From Chryseobacterium oncorhynchi (lineage in GTDB: Bacteria; Bacteroidota; Bacteroidia; Flavobacteriales; Weeksellaceae), in NCBI RefSeq assembly GCF_002899895.1, contig NZ_PPEI02000001.1, positions 906,848 through 970,847 on the forward strand: a stretch of DNA of 64,000 nucleotides, read 5' to 3'. Made by a program: the position numbers and the translations under genes. The notes below the pieces were generated by a model. The model ran no database searches. It saw only the letters and a program-made list of their open reading frames with translations, and was not told where the DNA came from. The first letter of the stretch is position 1. The number at the start of each line of letters is the position of its first letter. Of the stretch, positions 45,461 to 54,869 are shown piece after piece.

Positions 45461-45580
45461 TTTCTTCCCGTTCCAGTCGTCCCCAAGGTCAAGAGCAAAT
45501 CTTTCCTGCTTGATGCCCAGCATTTCCCTGGATCGTTTTACATGGCGCCGTTGATGTAAATTATAAGCATAGTCTTTATC
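45440..45580 (-). pseudogene. Fragment of an XRE-type regulator
   Basis: The reverse strand reads DKDYAYNLHQRRHVKRSREM, then LGIKQERFALDLGDDWNGKK, before running into a stop. It matches the usual N-terminus of a Bacteroidota XRE/HTH regulator (R-x-VKR.REMLGIKQE..A.DLG). Upstream it is closed by a stop at 45581 and it has no start codon; the rest of the HTH domain is gone. Its 3' end overlaps the 3' end of the Fic fragment, marking a recombination junction around 45435-45460. Confidence 0.55.
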
Positions 45581-45651
45581 TCACAAAATTGATACGTATC
45601 TTTAATTTCTCATTTCCCTCTTTATAATATCATTTTTTCCATTAAAAAGAC

Positions 45652-45688
45652 AGAAAATAAAAACCTAATTATAGGGTTTCTATTTTCT
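45652..45688. other. AT-rich imperfect hairpin
   Basis: AGAAAATA and TATTTTCT, then AAACC and GGTTT, pair with one mismatch around a 9-base loop. There is no T run after it, so it is not a standard terminator. It lies upstream of the helical-protein gene at 45782 and may be a regulatory site or an mRNA 5' structure. Confidence 0.3.
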
Positions 45689-45781
45689 AATGAACACATG
45701 TCGAAAATCTTATACTTTATTGGTTTTCTATACATTACACTTCCTATATTTGAAAACACTAACACTCAAAAACACAATATT

Positions 45782-46297
45782 ATGGCACTAGACAATTTAA
45801 TCAGTTTAAGCTTTTCAAAAAGTGACTTGGAAACCATTGACAAGGCCCTTCAGGACATCCAAACTGTACTTACAGGAAAAACAATCAACCTTACTCCCGA
45901 CCAAAGACAACAGTATGGAAGAATTGCAGAGCAGAACAAACTTTTCGTGAACAAGGCAAAAAGCTATATGGAGCAATATGCGAATCTGGTTCCCTCATTT
46001 ATCGACAAAGCAGAATTCGACAGGGATTATATCGCCAGAGAACAGATTGAGCAACGCTTACAGTTGTTTGACTCCCTCAATGAACAGTTTTCTGACACCA
46101 AGGTATTACTGGATCATGACAATTACCATAATGCCATCAGCTTTTACAGGAATGTAAGATTCCTTTCCGAAGAAAATGTTCCGGGAACCAATGTGATTTA
46201 TGAAGACATGAAACAGTTCTTCGTAACCTCATCCCCATCCACTCCCCCCGAAGCTACACAACGCCCAGCAAACAACAGTGGCAGCCAGCCCGAATAA
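45782..46297 (+). CDS. Conserved all-helical hypothetical protein
   Basis: 171 residues from the ATG at 45782; an earlier in-frame ATG would add a 28-residue hydrophobic prefix (YFIGFLYITLPIF) that does not look like part of the family. The product is helical and charged (MALDNLISLSFSKSDLETID; YGRIAEQNKLFVNKAKSYME; LDHDNYHNAISFYRNVRFL) with a Pro/Thr/Ser-rich tail. I recall similar proteins of unknown function, often in several copies, in Bacteroidota genomes. There is no signal, membrane helix or catalytic motif. It is stand-alone with a strong terminator. Confidence 0.65.
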   Translation: MALDNLISLSFSKSDLETIDKALQDIQTVLTGKTINLTPDQRQQYGRIAEQNKLFVNKAKSYMEQYANLVPSFIDKAEFDRDYIAREQIEQRLQLFDSLNEQFSDTKVLLDHDNYHNAISFYRNVRFLSEENVPGTNVIYEDMKQFFVTSSPSTPPEATQRPANNSGSQPE

Positions 46298-46322
46298 ACA
46301 TTGAGAATAATAATGATAACCA

Positions 46323-46348
46323 GAGCACGTGAAAACGTGCTTTTTTTT
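46323..46348 (+). terminator. Rho-independent terminator
   Basis: AGCACGT-GAAA-ACGTGCT followed by eight T residues, 26 bases after the stop at 46297. Confidence 0.92.
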
Positions 46349-46358
46349 ATGAAAACAA

Positions 46359-46600
46359 GCCCAGAACAGTCTGTAGACCGTTCTGAAGTCCCTCGAGAGA
46401 CTTTTATAAGGGGCTGGAGGGACTTGCATAAGGGGTTAGAGCCACTTCAGAAGCCCCTTTAGCCCCTTATGTAACCGGGTTTACCCCCTTACCTAAGGGG
46501 GTATAGCCCCCTTCTCAAGGGGATGGAGACCGTTCGGAACTGGCTGCAGGGGCTTATTGAAGTGGCTGGAGGCTCTTTGTAACGAGATAACGTCTTTGGA
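46359..46600. repeat. Eleven-unit degenerate 22-bp tandem repeat
   Basis: The 242 bases divide evenly into eleven 22-base units beginning at 46359, 46381, 46403, 46425, 46447, 46469, 46491, 46513, 46535, 46557 and 46579. Most units contain AAGGGG or its relatives at positions 6-11 and a GGAG-like block near position 14-17. Units at about 46447-46490 carry CCCC runs instead and pair with earlier AAGGGGCT units, so the array can fold. It is visibly richer in G and C than its surroundings. The period is not a multiple of three and no frame stays open. The remaining gap to 46877 shows nothing else. Confidence 0.75.
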
Positions 46601-46877
46601 GTATCTTATTAAGGTAATTTTTGCTAAAAAATTGCGGTTTCCCGTAGGGAAAAATTAAAGATTTTTATTATAATTGTATTCTATAAACTACAAATCCATG
46701 AAAACAAATACTATTTCCTGTCTTATATGAAGGTATAAATATATCTGACACTGACATACTTTACATTCTATTTCTTATTTTCAGTTGAGTTCTTTCATAT
46801 TATAACACTCCAAACTCATAACAAATAATAAGCAACCGTAATAACCTTATTTCATTAAATTATCTACACAAAAACCA

Positions 46878-48965
46878 ATGACAAACTCAGAACATTATAA
46901 ATTAAAAGAAGAATTTCTCAATGAATGGCCATTATCCAGAATTCAGGATTTAAAATTAGAGGAATATACTAATCTGGATAAAACGTCCTTTTGCTACTGG
47001 GTTGAAGCAAAGACTAATCTTTTAGGAAGTATTTGGGGAGGTTCTGCTTACAAATTTGGCATTTACAAACGCAGAGATATAAATAAAGAAGTACTTAACG
47101 GAAATAGAGTGACAGATAATGAATATGCCTGGCATTCAAAATATGGTAAAACAAGAGGTGAAGCATTTGCCACAATTAAATTAATTTTATTAGAAATTGT
47201 TGAGAGTGCACAAAATAATGATCTGGAGAGTATAGATAAACTTAACCTAGGGGATGCTTACAAATGGAAAATTGCTTTTTTATACAACGATTTTAAAATT
47301 GTTAATATCTATAAATGGGATAATTTATATAATGCTGCTGAATTTTTAGGTTTCGATGGGGATATTAAAAGTTACCCGGCATTAAATAGTTTTATTCTGC
47401 AAAAGAAACAACCCGGACAAGATTATTTTGATTTTACTCAGCTCCTATGGAATAAAAGCGAAACAGAAAATAATGAGTTTATAAACAATGAAGAAAACGA
47501 AAGCTTCGATCTTAGCTATCCTAATCAAATTTTCTTTGGCCCTCCTGGAACCGGAAAAACCCATAAAATCAATTCTTTTTTAAACTCAGCTAAAAAGCCC
47601 AAAACTAAAGAACCAATTAATACAATAAAAGTTGATCGCCATAAAACATTCTGGCATCTGGCTCCCGGACAAGGAGGATATTTGTGGAATGACCTGAAAA
47701 ATGGCAACAGATTGGGCTACGAATGGTGCTCTGTGAGTCTAGGTAATCTAAATGACCTGGATAAAAAACAAACAGAAAATTTCAAGATGAGAACCTATTT
47801 TTCGGATGTAAAACAAGGAGATTATCTATGTATTATCTCTGGTAAAAAGTTCTATGGTATCGCTGAAGCACTTCATGGTTATGACTTTTCCAAAGCTATT
47901 GTAAGTGGTTTTGACTTTCAGACTATTGAAGTAAAATGGGTTAAAATTTTTGACACTCCTGAATTATTATCTGCTTCTTACACTCCTACCTTTGGTAAAT
48001 TGAATGGAGGTAAAAGATGGAACTCCTTAATACAAGCATTACAGGAAAATAATATTGTTTTTGATGACGACACCACTACTATTGAATCTGCGAAACCTGT
48101 TACCCAATCTAATAATAGTATTTTTACAACCTTTCATCAATCTTTCTCTTATGAAGACTTCATTGAAGGAATCAAGCCAGATTTAGATGACAATGATGAA
48201 ATAAAGTATAATATAGAAGACGGCCTCTTTAAAATTGCATGTGATAAAGCGGCTAATCTTGCGGGATTTGAAGATTTAAGCGACGCATTAAAAAGTCCAA
48301 AAGAAATTGTTAAGGCAAAATTTGAAGTGAGTGAACCATTCTATCTTTTTATTGATGAAATAAACAGAGGAAATATTTCTCAAATATTTGGGGAACTCAT
48401 CACTTTAATTGAAAAAGATAAGCGGTTAGGCCAAATTAATGAAACAAGGGTTACTTTGCCCTATTCTAAAAGTGAAATTCAGTTTTGTGTTCCTCCCAAC
48501 CTATATATTATTGGAACAATGAATACTGCTGATAGAAGTGTTGAAGCTTTAGATACTGCTTTAAGAAGACGATTCTGTTTCACTGAGATGCTTCCTGATA
48601 GAAAGGTGGTTGAAGATAAAGCATTTAATGATTACCCACGGGCAGATATTATGGAAAAAATCAACACCCGAATTGAACTACTATTAGATAGAAATTATAC
48701 TCTGGGCCATTCATACTTTATAAAAGAAAATTTTAAAAATTCTTTCCAAAATGAGATAATACCTTTGCTCCAGGAATATTTCTATAGTGATTATAGCAAA
48801 ATTGGATTAATTTTAGGAAGAGGATTTGTTAGAGAAAAGGCAAGACCTAAGGATAAAGAAATTTTTGCTGATTTTTACGGCATAGATGATATTGACATTC
48901 AAAAATCATTTGAACTAATTTCGTTTGATGAATTAAATTTTGATGATGCAATAAAACTTTTATAA
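46878..48965 (+). CDS. mcrB: McrB-like AAA+ restriction protein with inserted EVE-like domain
   Basis: 695 residues; the NTP-driven motor and DNA-recognition subunit of a McrBC-type (type IV) restriction system. An N-terminal domain of about 200 residues is not recognised. The AAA+ module has Walker A GPPGTGKT (221-228), the family motif FTTFHQSFSYEDFIEG near 416, Walker B with the McrB signature DEINRG (493-498) and MNTADRS (548-554). Between Walker A and the FHQSFSYEDF motif lie about 150 extra residues reading like an EVE/PUA-type modified-base pocket (WHLAPGQGGYLWNDLKNGNR; GDYLCIISGKKFYGIAEA; VKWVKI). McrBs usually carry such domains at the N-terminus. The mcrC gene begins 5 bases after the stop. 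Confidence 0.88.
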   Translation: MTNSEHYKLKEEFLNEWPLSRIQDLKLEEYTNLDKTSFCYWVEAKTNLLGSIWGGSAYKFGIYKRRDINKEVLNGNRVTDNEYAWHSKYGKTRGEAFATIKLILLEIVESAQNNDLESIDKLNLGDAYKWKIAFLYNDFKIVNIYKWDNLYNAAEFLGFDGDIKSYPALNSFILQKKQPGQDYFDFTQLLWNKSETENNEFINNEENESFDLSYPNQIFFGPPGTGKTHKINSFLNSAKKPKTKEPINTIKVDRHKTFWHLAPGQGGYLWNDLKNGNRLGYEWCSVSLGNLNDLDKKQTENFKMRTYFSDVKQGDYLCIISGKKFYGIAEALHGYDFSKAIVSGFDFQTIEVKWVKIFDTPELLSASYTPTFGKLNGGKRWNSLIQALQENNIVFDDDTTTIESAKPVTQSNNSIFTTFHQSFSYEDFIEGIKPDLDDNDEIKYNIEDGLFKIACDKAANLAGFEDLSDALKSPKEIVKAKFEVSEPFYLFIDEINRGNISQIFGELITLIEKDKRLGQINETRVTLPYSKSEIQFCVPPNLYIIGTMNTADRSVEALDTALRRRFCFTEMLPDRKVVEDKAFNDYPRADIMEKINTRIELLLDRNYTLGHSYFIKENFKNSFQNEIIPLLQEYFYSDYSKIGLILGRGFVREKARPKDKEIFADFYGIDDIDIQKSFELISFDELNFDDAIKLL

Positions 48966-48970
48966 AGAAT

Positions 48971-50212
48971 ATGGTTCCTCATAAAAGAATACAGGTCTAC
49001 GAACATAGTTTTTTACGAATAGGCGACAAAGGTTTTGATACACTACATTTTGTAGCATTATCAAAATTGAATGCTCTACACAATTACCAATATTTTGATC
49101 TTAAGCACAATGGCATTGTGTTCAAACAATATGTTGGTGTAATACAGGTTGAAGGAATTGTTATAGAGATTCTTCCTAAGATTGATCGTTATGAATCAGA
49201 AGAAAATAAAAAAAAATGGCAGAGTGTTCTTATAGAAATGTTACGTGTAACTAAGAAATTAAAGATTCAAGAGGTTGGTCAGGCGAATGTTGCGAAACAA
49301 TCCATAACCCTCTTGGATATTTATTTTGAATGGTTTCTCAATGAAGTTCAGCTATTAGTACATCAGGGATTAATAAAACAGTACTATAAACAAACGGGAA
49401 ATGTAAAAGCATTAAAAGGAAAACTGGAATTTGCAATGCACATTCAGAAAAACATAGTTCATAAAGAACGCTTTTACACGACCCATCAGATCTATGAAAA
49501 AGATCATCTCATTCATCAGATTTTAGGACAGGCATTAGATATTATAACTCGTTTATCCAAAGGAACCTACCTTTATAACAAATGTAAAACAGTACAGTTA
49601 GATTTTCCTGAAGTAAAATCAATTAAAGCCAATGAGAGTACATTCACTAAACTTATCAAATCTAGAAAAACAGCACCTTACGAAGCTTCTCTTTCAATAG
49701 CCAGGCTCATCATTCTAAACTATGCTCCTAATATTTCCAATGGATCAGAGAAAATGTTGGCTTTATTATTTGACATGAATAAATTATGGGAGGAATATAT
49801 TCTAGTTCGTCTGAAGCAGGCATCCATAGATCATAATATAAAAGTTTATGGGCAAAATTCTAAGACATTTTGGAGTAATATTTCAATACGTCCGGATATT
49901 GTATTGGAGAATGATGATGAACAATTTATTATTGATACTAAGTGGAAAAATATAGACAACAATAAGCCATCAACGCATGATTTGAGACAAATGTATGTCT
50001 ATAATGAATACTGGAAAAGTAATAAATCACTTTTATTATACCCATCAAACAATGATGATTTCAATGGTTATACAGATTTTGTAATGATTGATGATATGGT
50101 TGACAATCATAAGTGTGGCTTAGGGAAAATTTCTATTTTTAAAGATTGTAATAAATTATTAAATGATCAGATAGGATCAAAAATATTAAAGTGGATAAGT
50201 GAAATTAAGTAA
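48971..50212 (+). CDS. mcrC: McrC-like nuclease subunit
   Basis: 413 residues. The N-terminal half (YVGVIQVEGIVIEILPKI) is the McrC family domain that docks on the McrB ring, and the C-terminal half is a PD-(D/E)xK nuclease with P-D309 (IRPDIVLEND) and D322-T-K324 (FIIDTKWK). McrC stimulates McrB NTP hydrolysis and cuts DNA that carries modified cytosine. The gene starts 5 bases after mcrB, so the pair is one operon. All nuclease residues are present, so the system should be active. Confidence 0.88.
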   Translation: MVPHKRIQVYEHSFLRIGDKGFDTLHFVALSKLNALHNYQYFDLKHNGIVFKQYVGVIQVEGIVIEILPKIDRYESEENKKKWQSVLIEMLRVTKKLKIQEVGQANVAKQSITLLDIYFEWFLNEVQLLVHQGLIKQYYKQTGNVKALKGKLEFAMHIQKNIVHKERFYTTHQIYEKDHLIHQILGQALDIITRLSKGTYLYNKCKTVQLDFPEVKSIKANESTFTKLIKSRKTAPYEASLSIARLIILNYAPNISNGSEKMLALLFDMNKLWEEYILVRLKQASIDHNIKVYGQNSKTFWSNISIRPDIVLENDDEQFIIDTKWKNIDNNKPSTHDLRQMYVYNEYWKSNKSLLLYPSNNDDFNGYTDFVMIDDMVDNHKCGLGKISIFKDCNKLLNDQIGSKILKWISEIK

Positions 50213-50297
50213 CAATATTGACTAATTCCATTAATGTATTGAATAGAATGTTTTTTAATAATAATTTCAATTATCCACTCAAATGTACCATCAAAAA

Positions 50298-52796
50298 CTA
50301 TCCTCCTGTTCCCGGTCCATTCAAATACTCATTACTAATATCTTTTTCCTTTTTGAAATCCATTTTTCCAAATTTATAACTGAAGCTGATTCCAAAGGAA
50401 CGATAAGGCAGATCTCTTACAGAATAAGAATTATAATCTCCGGTATTTACCGTGGTTACCTGTCGGATGTATTGGTTGAAAGGATTGGTAATGGTAAATC
50501 CAAGGCTTGCTTTCTTATTCCAGAATTCCTTTCTGCCAGCAAGAGTATATGTGATTGATTGTGGATTTTTTCCTTGTATATTTTTAGCTGCCGAATTGTA
50601 ATTTCCAAATACTTCCAAGATAAAGTTCTTGGGAAACTGATAGTTAAGGTTCAGATTGACACGGTAACGCATTCCCATATCTAAATTTCCTACATAAATC
50701 TGACTCACAATATATCGGTGAAAGACCATCATATTACTTCTCAGATTCAATTTATTATGGAAAAAAGGAAGTGAAACAGACACAATTCCACCGGAATTAT
50801 ATTCCTTTCCTATATTATCTCTTGCGGTAACGGATACATTGGTGTATTCAATACCGTTAGCTGTAAATACGGGATAAAAAGTAGTGATTTGTTTTAAATC
50901 CTGACTGTTGATACGCTCTACCAGTGAGAGTGAAATATTACCTCCGTTGGTAAAGTTCTTTGTGTATCCCAGCTCCATATTGTCTCCAATTTCAGGTTTC
51001 AGTGCAGGATTTCCTGTCGTAATATTATGAGGATCACTCACATTCAGGAAAGGGTTAAGCTCAGTATATTCAGGACGTTCTACTCTTCTTGTGTAGGACA
51101 GTTTCAATGTTTCGCCACTCTCAAACTTGTGGGATACAATAAAGGATGGAACCAATAAACCATAAGACGGGATATTCGTATTAGGAAAATCAATTGTAAG
51201 TGTCGTATACTCATATCGAAGTCCTGCTCTTACATCCAGCCAATTCAATAGTTTAAGCTTTGAAGAAAAATAAGCGGCATAGATTCCCATATCATAATTT
51301 AGATGATACGACTGCAATGGATCTGATTCATACTGCCCGGATGAAGTATTCAAAATATGAACGTCCGTAGCATTGGTAATATGCTGCTGTACTGTTTTGG
51401 CTCCCATTTCAAAGACAATATTATCATTCAGAGGATGTACATAATCTATTGACAAATTATGGCTATTGTCGGTTCCCGGATTACTTCCTGAAATACCATT
51501 GTAAGGAAATACGGCTCCGGATAAACTTTGGGTTTGCATATAGCTGGTCTTGGGAGAACCATAGCTGAATACATAGTCTGCCGTAAGCTCCTGCCCCTCT
51601 TTTTTGAACGTTTTTCTAAAACTTAGACTTCCATCTACAGAACGAACAGAGGATTGATTATCAGAAGTTCTGTACCCAATGACAGACTCCACATTGGAGG
51701 TATTATAATCCGTGATATATTGCTGTTGATTGATCAGCCCTGTACTTGTATTCGAAAAGCTGTTAAAGGAAAGTGAACCACTTAAAGCGCTGGATTTGCT
51801 AAGACTCCAGTCAAATCCCAGTCCGGTACGGTATCCATGTCTTTCAAAATCAGTATAACCATCCTGCAATAAATGGGTACTGGTATTGGAAGCAACATCT
51901 CTGGAAGTTCTGTCCTGAAAAAAAGGACTCTTAGCCTTTAGTTGGGCATTGCCACTAAAAAAGGCATTCATACTGAAACTATTGTTTTTATAATTCAGAT
52001 TCAGAGAGCCGGTTTCAAATAAGGTTCCTGCGGTAGCATTCACACTTCCGTTAATTCCTCTTACTTTATTATCTTTTAAAACAATATTAATAATCCCTCC
52101 GGTACCCTGTGCATCATATTTTGCTCCCGGACTGGAAATGACTTCAATACTTTTGATCTGACTTGCCGGAATGGAAGCCAGTGCATCTGCAAGACTGTTT
52201 CCGAATATACTTGATGGCTTTCCGTTAATCAAAAATCGAATATTAGAGTTTCCCTGAAGTTCAACATTCCCATCTGCATCCACTGTCACCTGAGGTACTT
52301 TTCTCAAAACATCAATGGCTGCCCCATTCTGAGAGGTTACATCATTGGCCGCATTAAATACAATTTTATCAACCTTATTTTCAATAACAGATTTTTTGCC
52401 CACGATTGTAACTCCCTCCAAAGCAGTCTCTCCATTCACTAACTGAATATTCCCAAGCGTAATATCGGCCGTGTTGTTATTAACCTGAATGTCGGTGGTA
52501 GTTTTGTTTTTATACCCTGCATAAAAAACAGCTACTTTATAAATCCCTGATAAAATATGATCCAGTGAGAACTCTCCTTTTTCATTGGAAGTTGTTCCGT
52601 TTACTTCTTTATTGTCCTGATTGAGGAGGCCAATACTTGCGTTTCCTATTGCATTTCCCGTATTGGAATCTACAATTCTTCCGCTTATTTTTCCCTGCCC
52701 GTCTCCTTGTTGGGCATTGACCATCCCTACTGAAAATAGTAAGGTCCATAAAATTGATAATTGTTTCACCGTGATATTAGCATTAATCTGCTGCAA
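50298..52796 (-). CDS. TonB-dependent outer-membrane receptor (outer-membrane beta-barrel family)
   Basis: 832 residues. Layout: a signal peptide (end near GMVNAQ), a carboxypeptidase-regulatory-like Ig domain (KISGRIVDSNTGNAIGNASI, about 35-115), a plug domain (about 130-240, with VLRKVPQVTVDADGNVELQG and AQGTGGIINIVLKD) and a beta-barrel of about 570 residues with the typical NPFLNVSDPHNITTGNPALK motif and a closing aromatic strand. This type moves siderophores, peptides or similar ligands and lacks a SusD partner here. Ligand unknown. It is convergent with mcrC and otherwise alone. Confidence 0.88.
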   Translation of the reverse strand: MQQINANITVKQLSILWTLLFSVGMVNAQQGDGQGKISGRIVDSNTGNAIGNASIGLLNQDNKEVNGTTSNEKGEFSLDHILSGIYKVAVFYAGYKNKTTTDIQVNNNTADITLGNIQLVNGETALEGVTIVGKKSVIENKVDKIVFNAANDVTSQNGAAIDVLRKVPQVTVDADGNVELQGNSNIRFLINGKPSSIFGNSLADALASIPASQIKSIEVISSPGAKYDAQGTGGIINIVLKDNKVRGINGSVNATAGTLFETGSLNLNYKNNSFSMNAFFSGNAQLKAKSPFFQDRTSRDVASNTSTHLLQDGYTDFERHGYRTGLGFDWSLSKSSALSGSLSFNSFSNTSTGLINQQQYITDYNTSNVESVIGYRTSDNQSSVRSVDGSLSFRKTFKKEGQELTADYVFSYGSPKTSYMQTQSLSGAVFPYNGISGSNPGTDNSHNLSIDYVHPLNDNIVFEMGAKTVQQHITNATDVHILNTSSGQYESDPLQSYHLNYDMGIYAAYFSSKLKLLNWLDVRAGLRYEYTTLTIDFPNTNIPSYGLLVPSFIVSHKFESGETLKLSYTRRVERPEYTELNPFLNVSDPHNITTGNPALKPEIGDNMELGYTKNFTNGGNISLSLVERINSQDLKQITTFYPVFTANGIEYTNVSVTARDNIGKEYNSGGIVSVSLPFFHNKLNLRSNMMVFHRYIVSQIYVGNLDMGMRYRVNLNLNYQFPKNFILEVFGNYNSAAKNIQGKNPQSITYTLAGRKEFWNKKASLGFTITNPFNQYIRQVTTVNTGDYNSYSVRDLPYRSFGISFSYKFGKMDFKKEKDISNEYLNGPGTGG

Positions 52797-52885
52797 TAAT
52801 AGAGATCAATTTAGTAGAAATTCTGAATTATCAATTAAAATGATACCATGCAATATGATATTACTATTTAAACTTTTAGATGATC

Positions 52886-53057
52886 ACCACAAAAGATTTA
52901 AACACTTAAGTTATTGTAAGTGACAATATTGCGCGTAAACAAGTACACGTAAGTTTTTGAAAATCTTTGATTTTCTTCTTATGTGAACTTTCCTATATAG
53001 TATGATTTTAAACTAACTTACGTGAACTAAAGTGTTTCAAATAAAAGCTTTTGTGGT
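52886..53057. repeat. MITE-like palindromic repeat, copy 1
   Basis: About 172 bases flanked by imperfect terminal inverted repeats: ACCACAAAAG at the left, CTTTTGTGGT at the right, with AACACTT and AAGTGTTT just inside. The interior contains the hairpin GAAAATC-TTT-GATTTTC and further complementary blocks (GTACACGTAAGTT with AACTTACGTGAAC). No coding potential. It is a non-autonomous palindromic element of the MITE or REP type. A second copy follows 23 bases on. The rest of the gap 52797-53422 is featureless. Confidence 0.75.
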
Positions 53058-53080
53058 TACAATTATTTTTTTTTATAATC

Positions 53081-53271
53081 ACCACAAAAGTCACAAAAGA
53101 ATTAAACACTTGAGCTTTTGTAAGTGAAAATATTGCGCATAAATAAGTACACTTAAGCTTTTTGAAAATCTTTGATTTTCTTCTTATGTGTACTTTCCTA
53201 TATAGTGTGATTTTAAACTAGCTTACGTGAACTAAAGTGTCTTAAAGAAAATCTTTTGTGACTTTTGTGGT
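53081..53271. repeat. MITE-like palindromic repeat, copy 2
   Basis: About 191 bases in the same orientation as copy 1 and closely matching it, including the GAAAATC-TTT-GATTTTC core and the CTTTCCTATATAGT block. Its ends are longer and more perfect: ACCACAAAAGTCACAAAAGA at the left against TCTTTTGTGACTTTTGTGGT at the right. The two copies together make a direct repeat of palindromes ahead of the acyltransferase gene. Confidence 0.75.
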
Positions 53272-53422
53272 TATTTAAAAGAGTAAATTACAGTGTTTCA
53301 TCAAATTCAGCAGATGATTTCTCTAAGTTCTACGCCATTCATAATACTTTAACATCCTTTATACCCCATCCCCAGATAAATTTTCGTTCTTTTGCAAAAA
53401 GTTTTAATTTTTAAATAATTGC

Positions 53423-54556
53423 ATGTCAAAGTTTGATGAAATCCGGTATTTCCATGATCATGAAGTGAATGAAGCACTAGGAAGTATAGCCCGCGATCCT
53501 ATGATGAAAGCGCTGATGAACTTTACTTTTCCAGGGGTAGACGAACAGGTTTGGCTGGAACAGTTCAAAGAGGTTCATTCTATCAGTGACTTCCAGCATC
53601 ATTTTGTGGCGCACACTATCCGTCAGATCCTTGCCAAGAGTTCTGAGGGCTTAACGACTTCAGGTTTTGATCAACTTGACAAGAACACTCCTTACCTTTT
53701 CATCTCAAATCACAGAGATATTGTACTGGATACGTCATTGCTTAATCTGGTTCTGCTGGAAAGCGGCCATATTATGACTGCTTCAGCTATTGGTGATAAC
53801 CTTGTGAAAAGAAATTTTCTGAATGTACTGGCTAAACTGAACCGTAATTTCCTAGTTCAAAGAGGATTATCTCTTCGTGAACAGCTTAAAAGTTCACAAA
53901 CCATGTCAGAATACATTGATCAGCAATTACATCATGAAAACCGTTCTGTATGGATCGCCCAGCGCGAGGGCCGTACTAAAAACGGGAATGATGCTACCCA
54001 ACAAGGGGTCTTAAAAATGCTGGCCATGGCATCCGGGGATCAATCATTGACCGATTATTTTAAGACATTGAAGATTGTTCCGATATCCATTTCCTATGAA
54101 TATGATCCTACAGATTCCCTAAAAATGCCTCAACTTTTAGCGCAACATAGAGAGGAAGAATACATTAAAGGTAAAAATGAAGATTTCATGACCATGCTTA
54201 GCGGAATATTAGGACAAAAGAAGCGAATTCATATTCATGCCGGTCATGTAATTGATAAGGAATTAGATGATATCGCAGCTAGTATTGACAATAAAAACAA
54301 ACAGTTGCAGGCTATTGCACAGGTTATTGATGATTCAATTATACAGAACTATAAGCTTTGGCCTACAAAATACATAGCTTATGATCTGATTCATAATACG
54401 GATACGTATGCTTCTCAATATACAGAACAGGAAAAACAATTGTTTATCCGAAGACTTGAGATGCGTATCTCTTCTTCTGATGCTATTTCTAAAGAGTATT
54501 TCCTTACCATGTATGCCAATCCACTGATTAATAAAAGAAAATTAGAAGAAAACTAG
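53423..54556 (+). CDS. PlsC-like acyltransferase
   Basis: 377 residues. The acyltransferase core is seen in FISNHRDIVLDTSLLNLVLL (catalytic H97 followed by acidic residues), the acceptor/phosphate motif REGRTKNGND near 185 and PISISYEYDP further on. These are the block I, III and IV equivalents of glycerol-3-phosphate and 1-acyl-glycerol-3-phosphate acyltransferases. No membrane helix is obvious. It probably acylates a lipid on the inner face of the membrane. It is read from its own promoter after the MITE-like repeats and ends in a strong terminator, so it is not part of the downstream GTPase module. Confidence 0.75.
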   Translation: MSKFDEIRYFHDHEVNEALGSIARDPMMKALMNFTFPGVDEQVWLEQFKEVHSISDFQHHFVAHTIRQILAKSSEGLTTSGFDQLDKNTPYLFISNHRDIVLDTSLLNLVLLESGHIMTASAIGDNLVKRNFLNVLAKLNRNFLVQRGLSLREQLKSSQTMSEYIDQQLHHENRSVWIAQREGRTKNGNDATQQGVLKMLAMASGDQSLTDYFKTLKIVPISISYEYDPTDSLKMPQLLAQHREEEYIKGKNEDFMTMLSGILGQKKRIHIHAGHVIDKELDDIAASIDNKNKQLQAIAQVIDDSIIQNYKLWPTKYIAYDLIHNTDTYASQYTEQEKQLFIRRLEMRISSSDAISKEYFLTMYANPLINKRKLEEN

Positions 54557-54595
54557 TTGTAAGAAAAACATTTTCTCAGATTAATACAAATATTG

Positions 54596-54625
54596 ATGGA
54601 CACTTTTTTAAGTGTCCATTTTTCT
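54596..54625 (+). terminator. Rho-independent terminator
   Basis: TGGACACTT-TTTT-AAGTGTCCA followed by TTTTTC. It separates the acyltransferase from the GTPase module. The rest of the gap 54557-54869 shows no gene. Confidence 0.9.
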
Positions 54626-54869
54626 TTATGAATACACGTTTTCACCTACACCCTATACAGTATTTTTTTTACACATCTATATTTTCCTAATCTGCTTAAT
54701 CTGCACAATCTGCGTGAGCTTACATGGATCAAAACACGATTCAAGTTAAATTAAAGGCCTCTACGGATTATGGTTTCCCGTAATTTTCTTCTACCCGTTG
54801 TTTGTAGTTTCGAGCATTATAAAACAAGGTGTTTTTATAAGCTTTAGTTCAACAAACAACGACTACATT

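Noticed and set aside
46359-46600. The 22-bp array as a possible CRISPR.
   Set aside because: Units are contiguous and degenerate, without constant repeats or unique spacers, and no cas genes are present.
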